Of a stretch of 64,000 nucleotides of DNA, positions 61,682-64,000 are shown piece after piece. Position numbers and translations under genes: made by a program. Source of the stretch: Morganella morganii (GTDB taxonomy: Bacteria > Pseudomonadota > Gammaproteobacteria > Enterobacterales > Enterobacteriaceae); NCBI RefSeq assembly GCF_019242955.1, contig NZ_CP066129.1, positions 558,001-622,000 of the forward strand, given 5' to 3'. Within the stretch, counting starts at the first letter, position 1; the number at the start of each line of letters is the position of its first letter. The notes below the pieces were generated by a model that was not told where the DNA came from, did not search any database, and saw only the letters and a list, made by a program, of their open reading frames with translations.

Positions 61682-62531
61682 GTACCGTCTTATTACTGCC
61701 ATTATTTTAATTCCGCTGGTACTGCTGGCGATGTTTATGCTCGCGCCGGCACATTTCGGCTGGGTGGTGATCGCCGTATGCGGGCTGGCCGGCTGGGAAT
61801 GGGCGCAATTTGCGGGTCTGAAAGGTGCCGGACAGCGTATTATCACCGGTGTGGTGTTTGCAGCCGGTCTGACGGCCTGGCAACTGACACTGGATATGAC
61901 TAACCTGATGGCCGATGCTGCGGTGCAGGGCAGTCTGTGGGCGTCACTGGTCTGGTGGGTATGCGCAGTGCTTCTGGTGATCAGTTTCCCGAAATCAGCC
62001 GCGTTGTGGAAAGATTCCGTGATTATCCGCCTTATCTTCGGTGTGGTAACGATTGTGCCGTTTTACAGCGGTATGATGGTGCTGCGCACTCAGGGCTATG
62101 CGGGCGGTGATGTGTATCAGGGCGCCTGGTGGCTGCTGTATGTCATGCTGCTGGTCTGGGCGGCTGACTCCGGTGCGTATGCTTTCGGTCGTCTGCTGGG
62201 CAAACACAAAATGGCACCGCGCGTCTCACCGGGCAAAACCCTGGAAGGTCTGGCAGGCGGTCTGATCACGGCCGGGCTGGTTTCCTGGTTATTCAGTCAC
62301 TATTCGCCGTTACAGACACTGCCGGAAAATCTGATTATTGTGTCAGTGATTGTGGTGCTGATTTCTGTATTCGGTGATCTGACCGAAAGTATGTTTAAAC
62401 GTCAGTCCGGCGTGAAGGACAGCAGTCAGCTGATCCCGGGGCATGGCGGCGTAATGGATCGCATTGACAGCCTGACCGCGGCAGTACCGGTATTTGCCGG
62501 TCTGATCCTGTTAGTATTCTCCGGCTTTTAA
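61671..62531 (+). CDS. cdsA: CdsA, phosphatidate cytidylyltransferase
   Basis: CdsA makes CDP-diacylglycerol, the precursor of all major phospholipids. ATG 61671 ([20 protein letters not shown]) follows GGGAGGAA and gives 286 aa (E. coli 285). About eight membrane helices. The CDP-DAG synthase signature near the C-terminus is complete: [19 protein letters not shown] followed by [14 protein letters not shown], with the metal-binding aspartates. The overlap with uppS indicates translational coupling. Confidence 0.97.
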   Translation: MLLKYRLITAIILIPLVLLAMFMLAPAHFGWVVIAVCGLAGWEWAQFAGLKGAGQRIITGVVFAAGLTAWQLTLDMTNLMADAAVQGSLWASLVWWVCAVLLVISFPKSAALWKDSVIIRLIFGVVTIVPFYSGMMVLRTQGYAGGDVYQGAWWLLYVMLLVWAADSGAYAFGRLLGKHKMAPRVSPGKTLEGLAGGLITAGLVSWLFSHYSPLQTLPENLIIVSVIVVLISVFGDLTESMFKRQSGVKDSSQLIPGHGGVMDRIDSLTAAVPVFAGLILLVFSGF

Positions 62532-62557
62532 GCACACCGGGAGCAGACAGAAAACGC

Positions 62558-63913
62558 ATGATGACTTTTATCTGGAACTCAGCCGCTTTTATTATTGCGC
62601 TGGGAATTTTGGTTACCGTACATGAGTTCGGGCACTTTTGGGTGGCCCGGCGCTGCGGTATTTTTGTCGAACGGTTTTCCGTCGGTTTCGGCAAAGCACT
62701 CTGGCGCCGCACAGACAGACACGGAACAGAATTTGTCATCGCGGTAATTCCGCTCGGCGGTTATGTCAAAATGCTGGATGAGCGCGTGGAGCCGGTTGCA
62801 CCGGAGCGTCGTCATCAGGCGTTTAATAACAAAACGGTCGGCCAGCGGGCGGCAGTGGTCAGTGCAGGGCCGATTGCTAACTTCCTGTTAGCCATCGTGG
62901 CGTACTGGATTGTCTTTATGATCGGGGTTCCGGCCGTTCGCCCGGTGGTGGCGGATATCCGCGCGGGATCGGTCGCAGAACAGGCAAATATTTTGCCCGG
63001 GATGGAACTAAATGCCGTTGACGGTATCGAAACGCCTGACTGGAGCAGTGTGCGTCTGGCGATGATCAGTAAAATCGGCGACGATTTCACGGTTCTGAAT
63101 GTGATTCCGGAACCGGGCTCAGCGCCTGCGGAAAAACGTCTGGACCTCACCCGCTGGAAATTTGATCCGGAAAAACAGGACGCTGTTCTGTCTCTGGGTA
63201 TCATGCCGGTATCTGCACAGGTCAGTAATGAGATTAATGTCCTGACGCCGGGAGGGCCTGCCGAAAAAGCCGGTTTACAACCGGGGGACAGGATCGTTAA
63301 AGTAGGCGGGGAACCGCTGACCGTCTGGCAGCCGTTTACGCTTTTTGTACGTAATAGTCCCGGAAAAACACTCGATTTACTGATAGAGCGGGGCGGAGAA
63401 CATATTCATGTTCCTCTCACGACAGAGATAAAAAACAGCGGCGGCAGTAAACAAATTGGTTTTGCCGGTGTCGAATTAAAGGTGATTCCGCTCGACCCGC
63501 AATATATTACTGAGCATCAGTACGGGCCGGTGGAAGCGGTTGCCGAGGCAACCGGGAAAACCTGGCAGTTAATGAATCTGACCGTGAAGATGATCGGTAA
63601 GCTGGTGACCGGTGATGTAAAACTGAATAATCTCAGCGGTCCGGTATCGATTGCGAAAGGTGCCGGTATTTCCGCCGATTCCGGCTTAGTGTATTATCTG
63701 ATGTTTCTGGCGCTCATCAGCGTCAATTTAGGGATCATTAATCTGTTCCCGCTGCCAGTTTTAGATGGTGGACACCTGTTATTCCTGCTTATCGAGAAGA
63801 TAAAAGGCGGGCCGGTGTCCGAGCGTGTACAAGACTTCAGTTATCGTATTGGTGTAATGGCACTGGTACTGTTGATGGGGCTTGCACTTTTCAATGATTT
63901 CTCCCGCTTCTGA
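62558..63913 (+). CDS. rseP: RseP, site-2 intramembrane zinc protease
   Basis: RseP makes the second cut in RseA, releasing sigma-E after DegS, and clears signal-peptide remnants. 451 aa (E. coli 450). Zinc motif HEFGH in the first helix (about residues 23-27), the LDG motif in a C-terminal helix ([16 protein letters not shown]), and two periplasmic PDZ domains between (about 125-205 and 220-305; the second with [18 protein letters not shown]). Two adjacent ATGs are possible starts. It precedes bamA, whose folding defects activate the pathway RseP serves. Confidence 0.98.
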   Translation: MMTFIWNSAAFIIALGILVTVHEFGHFWVARRCGIFVERFSVGFGKALWRRTDRHGTEFVIAVIPLGGYVKMLDERVEPVAPERRHQAFNNKTVGQRAAVVSAGPIANFLLAIVAYWIVFMIGVPAVRPVVADIRAGSVAEQANILPGMELNAVDGIETPDWSSVRLAMISKIGDDFTVLNVIPEPGSAPAEKRLDLTRWKFDPEKQDAVLSLGIMPVSAQVSNEINVLTPGGPAEKAGLQPGDRIVKVGGEPLTVWQPFTLFVRNSPGKTLDLLIERGGEHIHVPLTTEIKNSGGSKQIGFAGVELKVIPLDPQYITEHQYGPVEAVAEATGKTWQLMNLTVKMIGKLVTGDVKLNNLSGPVSIAKGAGISADSGLVYYLMFLALISVNLGIINLFPLPVLDGGHLLFLLIEKIKGGPVSERVQDFSYRIGVMALVLLMGLALFNDFSRF

Positions 63914-63954
63914 TTAAGGAAGACCGGGACCGGTAAGGAAAACGCATAACAACG

Positions 63955-64000
63955 ATGGCGATGAAAAAGTTGCTCATAGCGTCGCTGCTGCTTGGCAGCT
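63955..64000 (+). CDS. bamA: BamA, outer-membrane barrel assembly factor (start only)
   Basis: The first 15 codons, MAMKKLLIASLLLGS, match the BamA signal peptide; the gene runs off the right edge. GTAAGGAAAACG upstream is the ribosome site. The position right after rseP is the conserved one. BamA is the core of the complex that folds barrel proteins, including LptD at the other end of this window. Confidence 0.93.
   Translation, partial: MAMKKLLIASLLLGS

Overview
The window is a chromosomal stretch of a gamma-proteobacterium of the order Enterobacterales. Nearly every protein is full length and closely resembles its Escherichia coli counterpart. G+C looks close to 50%, well above Proteus or Providencia. 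With the gene content this points, by inference only, to Morganellaceae and most likely Morganella. No prophage, insertion sequence, integron or CRISPR array is visible. It reads as core genome with a few odd spots.

Layout. (1) 1-13.9 kb matches the E. coli 1-minute region: surA (cut by the left edge) and lptD, divergent djlA, a 30-codon membrane-type ORF, rluA, rapA, polB with a probable LexA box, and the TPP-riboswitch-controlled thiBPQ operon. The arabinose genes that separate polB from thiQ in E. coli are absent. (2) 14.1-49.8 kb matches the E. coli 60-64-minute region: rppH, ptsP (interrupted by one extra T), lgt, an inverted and atypical thyA, the pseudopilin genes ppdA-ppdB-ygdB-ppdC, recC-ptrA-recB-recD, argA with tandem ArgR boxes, amiC, three initiator tRNA genes, mltA, tcdA, csdE/csdA, the sRNA gene gcvB opposite gcvA, ygdD, rlmM, a DUF3592-like gene, xni, ppnN, queF, syd, a compact CsrB-like RNA, yqcC, truC and yqcA. 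(3) 49.9-64 kb matches the E. coli 4-minute region: yaeH, dapD, glnD, an unidentified membrane-anchored protein and map on the minus strand, then rpsB, tsf, pyrH, frr, dxr, uppS, cdsA, rseP and the first codons of bamA on the plus strand.

Themes. Outer-membrane and envelope assembly appears at both ends (SurA/LptD; UppS/CdsA/RseP/BamA), with AmiC, MltA and Lgt between. RecBCD with protease III forms an overlapping repair operon preceded by pseudopilin genes, as in E. coli. Translation and RNA functions are frequent: S2, EF-Ts, RRF, fMet tRNAs, RluA, TruC, RlmM, TcdA, QueF, RppH. Regulatory RNA is rich: a TPP riboswitch, GcvB, a CsrB-like RNA, and several unexplained hairpin clusters in thyA-ppdA, frr-dxr and dxr-uppS.

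Most worth a second look: the short CsrB-like RNA between syd and yqcC, the foreign-looking inverted thyA with orphan hairpins upstream, the ptsP frameshift, the frr-dxr hairpin cluster, the promoter-plus-terminator leader before uppS, the 30-codon ORF after djlA, and the unidentified gene between map and glnD. No clearly new multi-gene system was found.
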